Shown here: positions 22,601 to 33,249 of the stretch, piece after piece | Layout: each line of letters starts with the position of its first letter | Numbering within the stretch: position 1 is the stretch's first letter | From: Saturnia japonica | Lineage: Eukaryota > Arthropoda > Insecta > Lepidoptera > Saturniidae | Assembly: GCA_033032175.1 (NCBI GenBank) | Contig: CM065334.1 | Location: forward strand, 7,995,705 to 8,059,704 | DNA: 64,000 nucleotides | Direction of reading: 5' to 3' | The notes under the pieces: model-generated | Databases searched by the model: none | Told to the model about the DNA's origin: nothing | The model's input: only the letters and a program-made list of their open reading frames with translations | Made by a program: the position numbers and the translations under genes

Positions 22601-24544
22601 TGAGAGTTAAATTTGAAGATCCAGCACCTCAAGTGGCCGTGCATTATTATTGCACCACCCGGGCCCCTCACCGTCATCTCGCCCTACTGGCATCCGTACG
22701 GTGTCTACGAGACGGGCGTCCGGCCAAACAAGACAGCCCGTCCAAACTGGGAAGTGTCGCACACCCCATTGGATTGGATCGCATTGGAAGGATTCCTCCC
22801 CAATGACATTTTGAATGCATTAAATGAGATACACATACAAGTGTGAAGGAGTGCGCGATATCGACAAGAGGTTTACTCTTTCTAATTGCTATATTTTTTA
22901 AACTTTCACAGGTAGCCAAATCAGAGACGTTTGTCCATGCAAAGAAGGATGTGAAAACTGTGAAGAGCGAAGCGAAGGTCGAGGTCAAAGACATCGAGAA
23001 GGTCAAGGAGAGCGACAAGGTCAAGAATGAAGTTGAGAATGTCAGGTGTGAGGTGAAAGTGGAAAAAGAAGTTGCGCCTGTCGTTGTCGCTGAAATACTT
23101 AAGGTGTGTGTATTGTCTTTTTCTCCTCTCTGGGATTAGCTGATATGTAACCAAATAACCCAAAGGGTTGGTAGGGACTTGTACTCAACTGCCTCGCAAC
23201 CACCACATACATGGTGATAGACCCCTCACAGTAAACCTTTGGCTAGTTTCTTCCACCCTGGTGCTTCATGTGCGAGCACTGGCACTGCTCGGAGTTGCTC
23301 ATTTTTATTTAAAAAAATTATAATAATTCAGGACAATAACTATACTCTCCCTGATGGTTCCAGTTTTTTTTTTTTTTAATTTCGTTGCCCTTACAAAAAA
23401 TTAAATAGGACAAACATAAGTCATAGAGAAGTTTTAGTTGATGCCGAGATGGAGGTTACCGTAAAACTGTGTCTCTGAAGCCAGCGCTTGTGGTTCTGTT
23501 GAGGAAGGGGTGGAGGGAATGAGAGTGAATATTAATGAACTAGCTGTGCCCGCGGCTTCGCTCGCGTGGACTACAGAATACCAGCGCGAAACTTGCTCCT
23601 CTGCTCCTGGTTATTTTAAAAACAAAAATGCTTATTGTGGGTGTTCCTTAGAAGATAGACATACATACACCCTCGCTGACTTTTTTGTAGGTCTTTTTAA
23701 TGTCTACAATTAAATAGTATATTAATTTGATAAATCTCTTATAGTTTACTCAGCGTAAGCCATTTAAGCGCCCGAATTTAATCACCATGACCAGTTTTTA
23801 TAAATTTTCTCGGAACCCTAATTCCTTTTTGTAAAATAAAATTAGCCAAAGTTACTCCTTAAAACATCAGCTGTCTACCGGTGAAAGTCCCGTCAAAATC
23901 GGTCCAACCGTTTCGCAGAATACCCGCAACAAACACACAGACAAATTTTAAAAATTGTTTTTTTATAATACATAATTATTGTATATATTATAATTTTATG
24001 TATATAGTAAGAAGGTATTATTTTGACATTACAAACAGACACTTCAATTTTCTTTATTTGTTTAGATAATAATATACAGTGTAAACTCTTTATAACGTTA
24101 TCCTCTATAACGATAAACTCCCTATAACGTTGAAGTGAGCCCAACTTGGTTGGTTTGCGTTAAAACCCACATATTGAAACTTCACTCTATATAACGATAA
24201 CTCTATAACGACAAAAATGCTCAGTCCCTTGAGTATTGTTATAAAGAGTTTACACTATATTTTGATCGCCGTATGTGGGCATCAATTATTCTTTACTTTT
24301 TGATCTCTACGATTTTTTTATTTTGCAGGTCCAACCCTCACAGCCCGAAGAGCAACAGCCCAGCACTGGATTCAAACCTATAAACTATGCGGCGGCAGCG
24401 AAAGCGAATAAACCCAAGAAGCTGTCACCACCACCGGTGGTGGAGAAGCCGGTGCCACCACCGTCTGCACCGAAGACCAAGCCAGTGGAGAAGAAAGACA
24501 AACGACCGGAGAAGGTACAGCCGAGGAAGAATTCTGTGAAGTAA
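13604..24544 (+). CDS. Paip2: Paip2 homologue (PABP-interacting protein 2), nine coding exons, frameshifted
   Basis: Translational repressor family that binds poly(A)-binding protein in the cytoplasm and displaces it from poly(A). Coding exons: 13604-13672, 15761-15875, 16617-16735, 17224-17348, 18947-19074, 19194-19325, 20713-20892, 22912-23103, 24329-24544, all with GT..AG borders and matching phases up to exon 7. An acidic PAM1-like segment spans residues 84-123 (DDFSDYMWMEHEEEF, then EEEALMEQCIEAMLEDE), as in animal Paip2. A PAM2 motif follows at 160-171 (STLNPLAAEFYP; L162, N163, A166, E168, F169 and P171 fit the PABC-binding pattern). The C-terminal half is rich in Lys, Glu and Pro. Exon 7 contains one extra base relative to exons 8 and 9, giving a stop at 20874-20876 and a 283-residue product; without it about 424 residues would result. 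The start has a good context (gaaaATGa). The identification is strong; the C-terminal fate is uncertain. Confidence 0.9.
15761..15875 (+). CDS. Paip2: Paip2 coding exon 2
   Basis: Acceptor 'gtacatag', donor CAG/GTATAT. The Gly- and Val-rich linker peptide keeps the frame from exon 1 (38 codons plus one base). Confidence 0.85.
15925..16120. repeat. Dispersed repeat, copy in Paip2 intron 2
   Basis: Shares 'agatatcattgcataag', 'gcgttatgcc' and 'cccttcagagtgg' with 21240-21455. Class unknown. Confidence 0.5.
16355..16585 (+). mobile_element. LINE 3' tail in Paip2 intron 2
   Basis: The text 'ggtcggtaacgcgct...' through 'ttaccatcaagtggg...' and 'gtttgccacctttgtgg' is the common lepidopteran CR1-like LINE 3' end, which stops about 30 bp before exon 3. 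It lies in sense orientation. Confidence 0.65.
16617..16735 (+). CDS. Paip2: Paip2 coding exon 3 (start of PAM1-like region)
   Basis: Acceptor 'atattttag', donor CAG/GTACAT. It encodes a Pro- and Tyr-rich stretch, then DDFSDYMWMEHEEEFDKQ, the hallmark of Paip2. Confidence 0.92.
17224..17348 (+). CDS. Paip2: Paip2 coding exon 4 (rest of PAM1-like region)
   Basis: Acceptor 'atgtttcag', donor ac/GTGAGT. It encodes the acidic helix with EEEALMEQCIEAMLEDE, then a His- and Asn-rich tail. Confidence 0.92.
17525..17708 (-). mobile_element. Helitron 5' fragment in Paip2 intron 4
   Basis: On the minus strand it starts TCTATACAATTGATAC at 17708, preceded by A, and continues through 'gaaagtatatac' and 'aacggttgg'. 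No 3' end is seen. Confidence 0.65.
18100..18440 (-). mobile_element. jockey-like LINE, C-terminus of ORF2 and 3'UTR
   Basis: The minus strand reads an open peptide FYNKIPKQTTDL...NKFKDHV...LLSKGYYRVDHYV..DVWK before a stop at about 18128. This is the typical end of lepidopteran jockey-clade reverse transcriptases. It is 5'-truncated and sits in Paip2 intron 4. Confidence 0.75.
18947..19074 (+). CDS. Paip2: Paip2 coding exon 5 (PAM2 motif)
   Basis: Acceptor 'ataattccag', donor acag/GTTTGT. It encodes the PAM2 motif (STLNPLAAEFYP), known to bind the C-terminal MLLE domain of PABP, followed by a Pro-rich segment. Confidence 0.92.
19194..19325 (+). CDS. Paip2: Paip2 coding exon 6
   Basis: Acceptor 'aatgttccag', donor gatg/GTTAGT. 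Low-complexity Glu, Lys, Thr and Pro peptide; frame and phase fit exons 5 and 7. Confidence 0.8.
19436..19600 (+). mobile_element. Helitron 5' fragment in Paip2 intron 6
   Basis: Begins TCTATACTAATATTATAAAG at 19436 after A, then 'gaaggctataggctatata' and 'catcacgctacgacc'. Truncated, with no CTAG end seen. Confidence 0.65.
19715..20080 (-). mobile_element. Degenerate jockey-like LINE tail plus a linked dispersed repeat
   Basis: 19720-19835 matches the LINE tail at 18100-18440 with several indels. 19860-20075 shares 'tgtcccggcagctgca' and 'agcgtgctaccatctt' with 34555-34775, both in the same orientation, so they are one dispersed family. Confidence 0.55.
20476..20700 (-). mobile_element. LINE ORF2 C-terminal fragment
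   Basis: The minus strand reads YLCRTIKRWNHLPANPLSV and then FMHGFRSLSGYVV, the RT-IRxWNxLP signature at the end of many insect LINE reverse transcriptases. It lies only about 10-25 bp upstream of Paip2 exon 7. Confidence 0.6.
20713..20892 (+). CDS. Paip2: Paip2 coding exon 7 with a +1 frameshift
   Basis: Acceptor 'ctttttacag', donor CAG/GTAATT. The incoming frame runs through KDPPEVSAADIQPIPDK and stops at TAA (20874-20876). The last part of the exon reads as a Lys-rich peptide ending TEVKRTKPQ in the frame used by exon 8. Exon length 180 does not fit the phase-0 start of exon 8; 179 or 182 would. The shift must lie between about 20840 (a stop in the later frame) and 20874. Confidence 0.75.
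20935..21150 (-). mobile_element. LINE ORF2 C-terminal zinc-knuckle fragment
   Basis: The minus strand reads SPLCRACMGAEETAKHSLEC, a C-x2-C-x8-H-x4-C zinc knuckle found at the end of insect non-LTR reverse transcriptases, and stops at about 20957. It sits just after Paip2 exon 7. Confidence 0.65.
21240..21455. repeat. Dispersed repeat, copy in Paip2 intron 7
   Basis: Counterpart of 15925-16120 in the same orientation. No coding capacity seen. Confidence 0.5.
22591..22850 (+). other. GC-rich segment with overlapping open frames in Paip2 intron 7
   Basis: Two plus frames and one minus frame stay open across about 230 bp in otherwise AT-rich intron DNA. The frame from 22613 includes ISPYWHPYGVYETGVRP and LPNDILNALNEIHI. 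It looks like a fragment of a mobile-element gene, but I cannot name the family. No splice sites tie it to Paip2. Confidence 0.3.
22912..23103 (+). CDS. Paip2: Paip2 coding exon 8 (downstream of the frameshift)
   Basis: Acceptor 'actttcacag', donor AAG/GTGTGT. 64 codons, phase 0 on both sides, rich in Lys, Glu and Val repeats. It stays open, which argues the frameshift in exon 7 is recent or an error. Confidence 0.7.
23540..24066 (-). mobile_element. Complete non-autonomous Helitron in Paip2 intron 8
   Basis: CTAG at 23540-23543 is preceded by A. The hairpin region 'cccgcggcttcgctcgcg' follows, and the minus-strand 5' end TCTAAAC is at 24066, preceded by A. Both termini obey the A/T target rule; length 527 bp. 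Confidence 0.8.
24077..24257. mobile_element. pogo-like MITE in Paip2 intron 8
   Basis: Short (181 bp) relative of 10251-11221. The ends CAGTGTAAACTCTTTATAACG and its complement are flanked by TA on both sides, with internal 'ataacg' sub-repeats. It sits 10 bp from the Helitron and about 70 bp before the last exon. Confidence 0.75.
24329..24544 (+). CDS. Paip2: Paip2 last coding exon
   Basis: Acceptor 'attttgcag'; 71 codons and stop TAA at 24542-24544. It encodes TGFKPINYAAAAKANKPKK, then Pro-Lys repeats with a basic end. Frame is continuous with exon 8. Confidence 0.75.
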   Translation, partial: VQPSQPEEQQPSTGFKPINYAAAAKANKPKKLSPPPVVEKPVPPPSAPKTKPVEKKDKRPEKVQPRKNSVK

Positions 24545-24690
24545 TTTTATGTTTTATTACTTACCTCTATGAACATTTGCTGAAGCAATTACCACAGACA
24601 ATGGATATGAGACCAAAAACAATTTTGGGTGTTTTTTTCGACGAAAATGTTGATTCATAAAAAAAAATAAAGAACAATAAATGCAAATAA
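24545..24690 (+). terminator. Paip2 3'UTR with poly(A) signals
   Basis: Two overlapping AATAAA hexamers (24666-24671 and 24676-24681) lie about 125 bp after the stop codon. Later T-rich DNA to about 25570 shows nothing else; longer 3'UTR forms cannot be excluded. Confidence 0.5.
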
Positions 24691-25573
24691 CGGTAGATTT
24701 TTCTTTTCTATAACGTGAGGTAATGTTTTTTAACTTCTCAAATGTATCTTAAAAAAAAATCTACCTAAATGAATGGTTTTTGAAATCTGGCAACACTGTT
24801 CGGACTAAGGTCGCTCGAGCATACAGCCTAGATTATACAAATATTGTTGTATAGAATTCTTTTTTTTTTTTGCATGTTAATTTTCTTTTAATTACTATTA
24901 TAGTTGTGATATTTTTTTTTCCAATATAGAGAAGGGTGATGGCGATTTTTCCTTCCCTATAGAGGTTGAAATAAAAATACAAAATAATAAAAAAAAAATT
25001 AATAGTGTAATGAAATCAATTTAGTTATTTAAAATTTAATAGGATTTTTTATCGTTAATGGTTTGTTATATATACTCCTTTTGGTAATATTATACTATAT
25101 ATACAATAATACCTGTAAAAATGTTTTTATGTTACATGTATCTCCCAAAAAGACATGTTGAGTGTTCGGAATCCGATAAACAATAAACTTTATCGGCCAA
25201 TAGTTTTATTAGTAAAGCTGTTAATATAGAAACACTGGCTATGCTCCACGGTTTTACCCATATAAAATAAGTCGGAAAATCATATCAATGTGATTATGGA
25301 CTAATGACTTAGCATTCGTACTATTGACCTCACGCATTTTATAAGCAGGCAACGACCTTAAAGCATTCTCGCTTGAGCTGTGGGATTGTGAAGATCTCTG
25401 TTAATAAGGCAACTACAATAAACACATTCTAATCTAAGTGTCTCACTAAATGGCCATAAAAATCAAAAATAATTTTTAAGTGTGGTAGAAACAACAATTC
25501 TCAAAAATTGCACTCCGTAATAGACAATATTCATATCTATAAATGGAATCAAAGAGATTTATATTATAGGATA

Positions 25574-25809
25574 TCCTATATACCGATTAAATTTAATGTC
25601 ATATCTGTTTGAATGTCCGGATTTAACTCTCAAGCGGCTTGAGTGATTTTGATGGGATTTTGTAAACGGGTAAGTAAATGTCAATCGTCAGCTGATATGC
25701 TTAAAGAGTCGTCAATCATACTTTTAGAAATCGTAAAATATGTGTAAAAATGAAATTAAAAATATAGAATGCGTAACAAAAAACGTGCGGAGCCGCAGTA
25801 CACCGCTAG
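25574..25809 (+). mobile_element. Complete small Helitron (236 bp)
   Basis: Starts TCCTATATACC after A; ends with the 'gcggagccgc' hairpin and CTAG (25806-25809) before T. Includes the 'ttgagtgattttgatggg' body common to these elements. Confidence 0.7.
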
Positions 25810-27636
25810 TGTATAATAAGATGGTTAATATTCCGTGTCTTTTTATTTGGACGCTTATCACTTGAAAATTACTGTATCGTTTTGAATGTAGTTTTCAGGA
25901 TCATTGTGGTTACGTGTAACTTGTTTAACAAAGAAAATCAACAAAATAATACGCACACGTCTCGTCTTATTCAAATCTATTGCCGGTCTAAAGTGACTGA
26001 ATTATTGGCTGATAAAGTTTTACTTTTTCTCCAAAATGCATTGTTTTCGTTTTTTTTTTTTTCGTTATTTTATGAACTTAGATATATAATCTTGTAAATT
26101 GCTCGTATTTATAGTTTACAAGAAAAATGCCTAATACAAAAAAATATCTAATTGGTAAGGCAGATATGTTTTTTTTTTTTTTTCGATATAAATTAACCCT
26201 TTTATTTAGGAAGTACATTACTATGGGATTAACCTTTATATCATAGCCAACATATAAAGTTGATTTTAACCTTAGAATAATGTTTTTATTTCTGTTTTCC
26301 ATCTGCAGGATAATAGATTCTATCAAAATATGATGATAGTCTTAGTAAAACCGAATTATTGATGAAATAACAAAATACACGACGAATTATTATTACGGTT
26401 TTTTTTTTACATAATATATTATATAAGTAATATAGTCGCAAATAATATAATTAGGTGATTTTTAATAATATTAAAATACTAAGTAGTTTGAATTTTATTT
26501 TTAGTTTTAACTACTCTGTTACTTCACCGGGCTTGGTAGAGATAGATTGATTTAACAAAAATAACTCCATGGCTCAAAAGATCTGGTGTCCGGAGACGTT
26601 AAAATAAAAAAGTTTTGGTGATATGACAGCTTTTTAGGTGGGATATCGTAAATGTCAAATGTCATTTTTTTTTTTCAAATTTGTTGTTTAGATACGAAAT
26701 GAAACTATTGGCTATTGCGTTCTAGGTTCTATACTGAGTTTTTTAATCCAATAAATTCCAGTGAATAGGCGATCATTAATTTCTAACTAGAAGAGAAAGT
26801 TGTCTCATTAATTTTTCTAGTGTTATGCTAATATACCCTTTTTACTTCTTTTTTTAAACGTAAGATTTTAAATACAGAATTGAGTTCTTCTATTTATTAA
26901 TTTAAATATGTTGTGTTATTCAACGTACCCGATAATTCATTATTATAATTACATTATTCAAGATACTATAACATTATTAATATATATATAGACACAATAC
27001 ATATGAAGAGTTCGAACCGATTTGAGACATCACTATTTTAAAAACACAATAAACTAGCAATACATGAAATTTTATTTTACTCTGTTGGAATAAAAAACGC
27101 ATTATAGGCTAATACTAAGAATCTGGCGAGCTAAGTACTGACAATTGATACATATGCACTTTTCTTGCGTGTGAAATGCTAGATGCAGAAGTAGGTACTG
27201 GCCACAGAATTAATATTCAATGAAAACATCGTATTTTGCGGGCAATATTATCTTTATATGTGGTACTGGCAATAACGTCTACTAGCATAACCTTCACACG
27301 CAAGTAACTGGCACTTTGCTTTAAAGCAAAGATGCTAGCAATATGTATCACGAATCTAAAAAAGGAGAACTAGATTCAATTAAATTGGATTAAGACATTA
27401 TTTAGCATTTTTAATAAGGTTTTAGGAGTGCGGAATATGTGCTAATTATATTTCTTAATTTTGTGCCCATTTTTATTTTCTTTAGTACTATTAATTAAAT
27501 TAATATTAATATGGTAGGAATTAAATATATTTTAAAAATCTAATGACGTCCTATTAGTATTGTATATTTTCGTGTTATTGCTAACTAAATTATTATTTAC
27601 TTGCGTTTTTTTGCCTTCTTTTTCAGTTCGTTATAA
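25810..27636. other. AT-rich intergenic stretch
   Basis: No gene, RNA or full mobile element recognised. It contains several T-runs (26049, 26168, 26399) and scattered short open frames that I judge to be chance. Confidence 0.5.
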
Positions 27637-28813
27637 TCTATACAATTAATAAAACCGGAGTGTCTGTTTGTAATGTCGAAATAATAGCTTTTTACTAAAT
27701 GCATATGGAAGTATATACACTTAAAACAAAACACAAATTTTTGTCTGTCTCTTTGTTACGGGTAATCTCCGATACGGTTGTTCCGATTTTTATTTGTACT
27801 TTCACTGCTAGATAGATAGCTGATGCTATATCGTGTAAATTGGGAGACTTTTATTTTGGAAAAAAATTAGGGTTCCGCGGAAATTAAAAGAAAAAAATTC
27901 ATAGTGAATAAATTCGCACGCTTAAATGACTTACACCGAGTAAACCATAAGAAATATTACAAATTAATATATTATACGATTGAGGGAGACTTTTATTTTG
28001 GAAAAAAAAAATTAGGGTTCCACGGAAATTAAAAAAAGAATTTCATAGTGAATAAATTCGCACTCTTAAATGACTTACACCGAGTAAACCATAAGAAATA
28101 TTACAAATTAATATATTATACGATTGTGGGAGACTTTTATTTTGGAAAAAAAAATTAGGGTTCCACGGAAATTAAAAAAAGAATTTCATAGTGAATAAAT
28201 TCGCACTCTTAAATGACTTACACCGAGTAAACCATAAGAAATATTACAAATTAATATATTATACGATTGTGGGAGACTTTTATTTTGGAAAAAAAAATTA
28301 GGGTTCCACGGAAATTAAAAAAAGAATTTCATAGTGAATAAATTCGCACTCTTAAATGACTTACACCGAGTAAACCATAAGAAATATTACAAATTAATAT
28401 ATTATACGATTGTGGGAGACTTTTATTTTGGAAAAAAAATAGGGTTCCGCGGAAAAAAAATGTTCATGGTGAATAAATTCGCTCGCTTAAATGACTTACA
28501 CCGAGTAAACCATAAGAAATATTACAAATTAATATATTATACGATTGTGGGAGACTTTTATTTTGGAAAAAAATTAGGGTTCCGCAGAAAAAAAAATGTT
28601 TATGGTTAATAAATTCGCACGCTTAAATGACTCACACTGAGTAAACCATAAGAAATATTACAAATTAATATATTATACGATTGTACATATTAAAAATGCT
28701 AAGGTTCAGCTACAATAAGCATTTTTACCGGGAGCGAGGGTAGCAAAATTTGCGCGCGTGCCCGATCGACGGCATTCTGTTGTTCACGCGAGCGCAGCCG
28801 CGGGTTCTGCTAG
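27637..28813 (+). mobile_element. Non-autonomous Helitron with six internal tandem repeats
   Basis: Starts TCTATACAATTAATAAAAC after A; ends 'gcgagcgcagccgcggg' and CTAG (28810-28813) before T. Between them the segment around 'gtgaataaattcgcac' recurs at 27906, 28050, 28193, 28336, 28471 and 28606, a period of 135-144 bp. The same segment occurs once in relatives such as 33887-34388, so it expanded inside this copy. Confidence 0.85.
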
Positions 28814-28879
28814 TATTGAAAATAAATTAGAAACTAATTAAATACAAGAAAAAGTTTATAGTAAAATGGATTCAATATA

Positions 28880-29128
28880 GCATACATACCATCACGCATG
28901 TATTCCCCGAAGGGTTAGGCAGAGATGTGTACGTACACTTGTATGTTTCTTAGGTCCCATGTAGTAGGGGACGGAGTCCATTGCCATTAATCGGGCATAA
29001 AGCCAAACTCCGAGCTACAACCGAAAATTTCATAGAAAAACACAATAACATTTTGCTCGACCTGGGAATCGAACCGAGGACCTCTAGCATAGCAGTCGCG
29101 CTTAGAACCACTAGGCTAATGAGGTAGC
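28880..29128 (-). mobile_element. tRNA-derived SINE, reverse orientation
   Basis: Reverse box B at 29065-29075 (GGAATCGAACC) and reverse box A at 29108-29118 (CCACTAGGCTA). The body matches 8840-9100. Same family, independent insertion. Confidence 0.8.
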
Positions 29129-29308
29129 TATAATATAATTATTTTTAAACATGACACTGGCAGATGCGTCGACCGCGATTTGCAAAGCTGAAAAGAAAAA
29201 AATCCTTTTCCAGGGGAAATTTCGGTGGACTCGAATGGAATTTTATACCAAACACGATTTTATTTCTTGCGGTCAAAATTATTGTAGATAATTAATAGCG
29301 TCAACGTC

Positions 29309-29336
<28 letters not shown>
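29309..29336. repeat. (AT)14 microsatellite
   Basis: Uninterrupted AT dinucleotide run. Confidence 0.95.
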
Positions 29337-29344
<8 letters not shown>

Positions 29345-30044
29345 TTATCGATAATAATTAGGCGCATATTTACCCTAGGGCCTTGGGATCGGCAAAATTT
29401 TCTTTTTGGGACTGTTAGAGCAAGAAAGTAAATAGGCTTTAGAGGTAGATGACCTTTTTAGTGTTTTTTTTTTGTCAAATCAATATCTTCGCCTCGTGAT
29501 ACGGGTGAAACATTAGAAAGTTTAATATAATGATTTTTTAAATATCATAATCATAATATTTAATACTATTATATCCATGGTTAGTGAAAATATCGTTTGA
29601 TTTTACGTAAATAATTTATTTGTTATCAGTGAAACAAACTTACTACCTATACAGTTGTTCACTATACTGTGGTCGTACTTACAGTATCTTTTGTATGATT
29701 CTCTTGAAGTTTTATTCCTTTATGGCTTGTTGTTTACACTTCATTGTTCAAAACAGAACTGTCCTGGCCCGCTTATATACCAAAATAAAAGGAGAATCGA
29801 CATCACTGGAAAGGTCTTGAACTTAACGACATCGTTTGTAAGGGGAAGTGTTCTATTTTTAGACCACTGTTTATAGTACGCAATCGGAGCGATAAAAGCT
29901 TTTGAATGTGTAAGTGAACTGCGATGTCTTTTCATACCTACGAATATAACATACTCGATGTTTCGAGTAGATTCTAGTAGTTTCCAGGTAGTTCGAGAAT
30001 AATGTTTTTTTTTTTTCCATTTTTACTTGGATACATACATACAT

Positions 30045-30375
30045 ACATAAATCACGCCTATATCCCAACGGAGTAGACAGAGACCACGTCCTTCCACCTG
30101 CTACGATCCTGGCATACCTCTTTCTCTTCTTCAACATTCATTAATCTTTTCATGCATGCTCGTCGGTTTAGAGTACTCTTGACCTTACCTTTCTTCAGAA
30201 CGTCTCCGATTTGATCGATAAATGTTCGTCTAGGCCTTCCTCTTCCAACGATTCCTTTCACACTCGCATCATAAATTTGTTCAGTCATTCTTCTTTCATT
30301 TATCCTCTCAACATGCCCAAACCATCTAAGCATCCCTTTCTCAATTCGTGTGACTATATCTTCTTCTTCTATTAC
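30045..30375 (-). mobile_element. RTE-like LINE, 3' end
   Basis: The minus strand (30333-30058) reads LRWFGHVERINERR, then GRGRPRRTFIDQI and a Lys-rich segment ending near RSRWKDVVS, the C-terminus of RTE-clade reverse transcriptases very common in moths. A short CATA/TACA run (30028-30050) forms the 3' tail. 5'-truncated. Confidence 0.8.
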
Positions 30376-33230
30376 TTGGATCGTAACATTATTATAATCA
30401 GTTTTTACCTATTGCTCCGGGTTCGAATAAAAAGGATTGACGCCCAACATAATCTTATTGTAAGATTCGATTTTCTTATAAGTATAACCCGCTGTACATA
30501 AAATAGATGGGGAGTAAAATCGAGAGTAAATTTTGATCAATTTTATATACAAATATTAGAGTAATTATACTATGATAGATTTGAAATTTTAATGTATAGC
30601 CACACTATTTGCCTGTTGTTTTTTTTGGTATAGTAAATTTTAATGTGAATATATATCATATAGTATAATCAAGTATAGATTTTAATTGATTATTTTTCGA
30701 GGCGGTCGAAATGATAAAAACATTTTAAATTGATTCTGTATAGTATCGATATTTTATTTTGTAATTCTTGACACTCTCGTGCATTTTATTGAAGGTAGGT
30801 GAAACTTTTCTATCACGTCGTATTTTATACCTTTTAAACTGTATTTTCAAATTAACATTGTGATAAATTTTATTTATTATGTTCAAAATATTATATATTA
30901 TTTCAAAATTCACTAATTTTATTAAGATATGTGACAAAAAAAAAATTAATTGGTAATGGGCATGTTTTTATTGAAAATAATCCTGAAATTTTATTTTCCT
31001 TTTTAGTAGGCATAGGATTAGTACAAAATTATGATCTACCGGTCTCCCCGTGTTCGAGAATATGACGTTGTTAGTCGTATTAGTTTAAACATTGGAGCAT
31101 GTAAATTTACGTCACGCTCGCCGTGTAAAACAGACAGCGTGATAACGTCTGCTACACTGGCCGCGTGATTGACACGCCGAGCGTGACGAAAATCAATAAT
31201 ATAGGAAACAAACGCTTATTTTCTGATCGATCACTGCCACAAACAGCAAACGACTTATCCGTATGTGCCTTTAAAATAAGGTATGTTGAAAATTTATTGT
31301 GCGTAATCTAACATTATTAATCATTTGATGTGAAACATCTAATGTCGCGTTTGGACTGGAGTAAAAGCTTTTTGATGGGACGTCGCTACGTACCATTCGG
31401 GCAGCGTCGCGTCTGGTCGGCTATTTTCGACTCAGCGCTTCCTTCTTTATTGGACGCTTCACTCTATACTACACACACTCACAAGTTTAGGTACGTGTGT
31501 GTTTTTTGTATCAACGCGGTTTCTTAAGCTAATCTTGTATGTTATTCTTTAATATAAGTGAGTTTAATAGTTTTGTTTATTCATATTCAGTATAAAATAT
31601 GATTAAATTTAGATGTTTCACATCTGCCTGAGCGTTCCCCGACGCTTCTCATGTATTTGAAATACTGTAATATTAATTTTTAATGTTCGATATCCTAATA
31701 CCGCGAATGGGATTACATTCTATGGGTTTTATGAAATATAAAGAGCACCGCAACATTACAGTTAAAGGGACTATTTTAAATAATGTATTGTCACGAGATG
31801 TTTGAAAGGGTACAAAGAGATGTAGCGCTCTATTATACCTGCCTACAAAACAGTAATAATTTGGCCTAATAATATAGATGAAAAAATAATTCTAAGTAAT
31901 TTTGTGTACTTGTAGAATTTGGATAGCCGGTATACGTTCTTTCAGTGGTGGATTAGATATCAAATGGATTTTATGGAAATGCAACAAGTATGGCGTGTAA
32001 AAGGCAAGTAGCGTGAATTCGGTTTCAAACTCTGCGTATGCGGGTAAAGTTCTTTGTGTAGTTGAAGACAAAAATGGATTTTGACTGCTTAAAAGCTATT
32101 CAAATAACTACTAGATATAATATGCGTTTCTCTTATTATAATAATTATAGTGTATATCCCACTAATAATGGGTTCGGGCCTAGTTGCCTTAAATTCAGCT
32201 AATAACAGTGTTACCAGATGGTCTCCTCACTTTCTCCCTGAATCCAAGAATTTTGCGAACTGGGTAAATTTTTTAGGTGTTACTTCTAAAGTCTCATGTT
32301 AGAGATTAGAAAATTTAAGTTAAGTATGTGTAGAGTATGCACGAGAATGACCTTTTTTTAGAAAAAATATATTATACTTGTTTTTGTGGTTTTTAATGTA
32401 ATCGCCTATAAAATCCCTCAATCCTGCCTTATTTTTCCTTTAACCCTTTTTAGCTCCCGACGTCATAAAAATGTACGTAAAATTGGTATATACGGAGCGA
32501 AGTTATTCTCCCTGTATATAGTATCCCCGTAGAGCCTATAAAACATCCCTGAATTTAGGGAAAACTCGCCTGATCAGGCATCGGTGGCGAATAGCTACAT
32601 TTTTTAAATATAAATTTAATAATTAGAGCGAACTATTTGTAGAAATGAATTTTTTTTGTTGTGTCCCTGTTTCCAATATATTTAAGTTTGACATTGACTA
32701 ATGTTATATTATTATGAGGTATTAGACGTAATTTTACTGCCCGGTTTATTGTTAATTTACTTTTGTTCTAACACAATTTTTTTGGCAAGAGTGCACAAGT
32801 AATGACATTTCCTTCCGTGGTAAAGAAAATGATTTCTTGTTGTTGTCTTATCGCGACGGTTCCTTTCTAACGTTGTAAAGGTCAATTGTGGAACAATAGT
32901 ATTTATCATAACACCAAAAATTGCAATTTTGTTATCGCGTTCACGCTCGACGTGTATCACGCTCAACGTGTTTCACGTTTCGCTTGATAAGCTGTGTAAG
33001 ATTAACAATAAAATGGGTAATTTGTGAATTATTTGTAAATTTTGATATATATATAAATATAGTTATGATCGCATGTATTAGAATGCTAGAAATTTATGTT
33101 ACTTCGATGATAACAAAAAGAAATAAATAAAAAAAAATATATAAAATGTTTAGTGAATAAATAGCGTATGAGATATATCAACAAATGATTTTTTTATTTT
33201 TGTTTGATGGACCCTTTTTTGTTTTTTTTT
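30376..33230. other. Intergenic stretch with short dyad motifs
   Basis: No gene recognised. 31110-31126 and 31172-31188 are 17-bp inverted arms with one mismatch, and two related 16-bp direct repeats lie at 32942-32976 (see findings). The rest is AT-rich. Confidence 0.4.
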
Positions 33231-33249
33231 TTCAACGTAATTATGACCT

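Noticed and set aside
28334..28609. 91-residue frame with an internal repeat
   Set aside because: It arises from two copies of the Helitron-internal tandem repeat and has no homologous frame in single-copy relatives.
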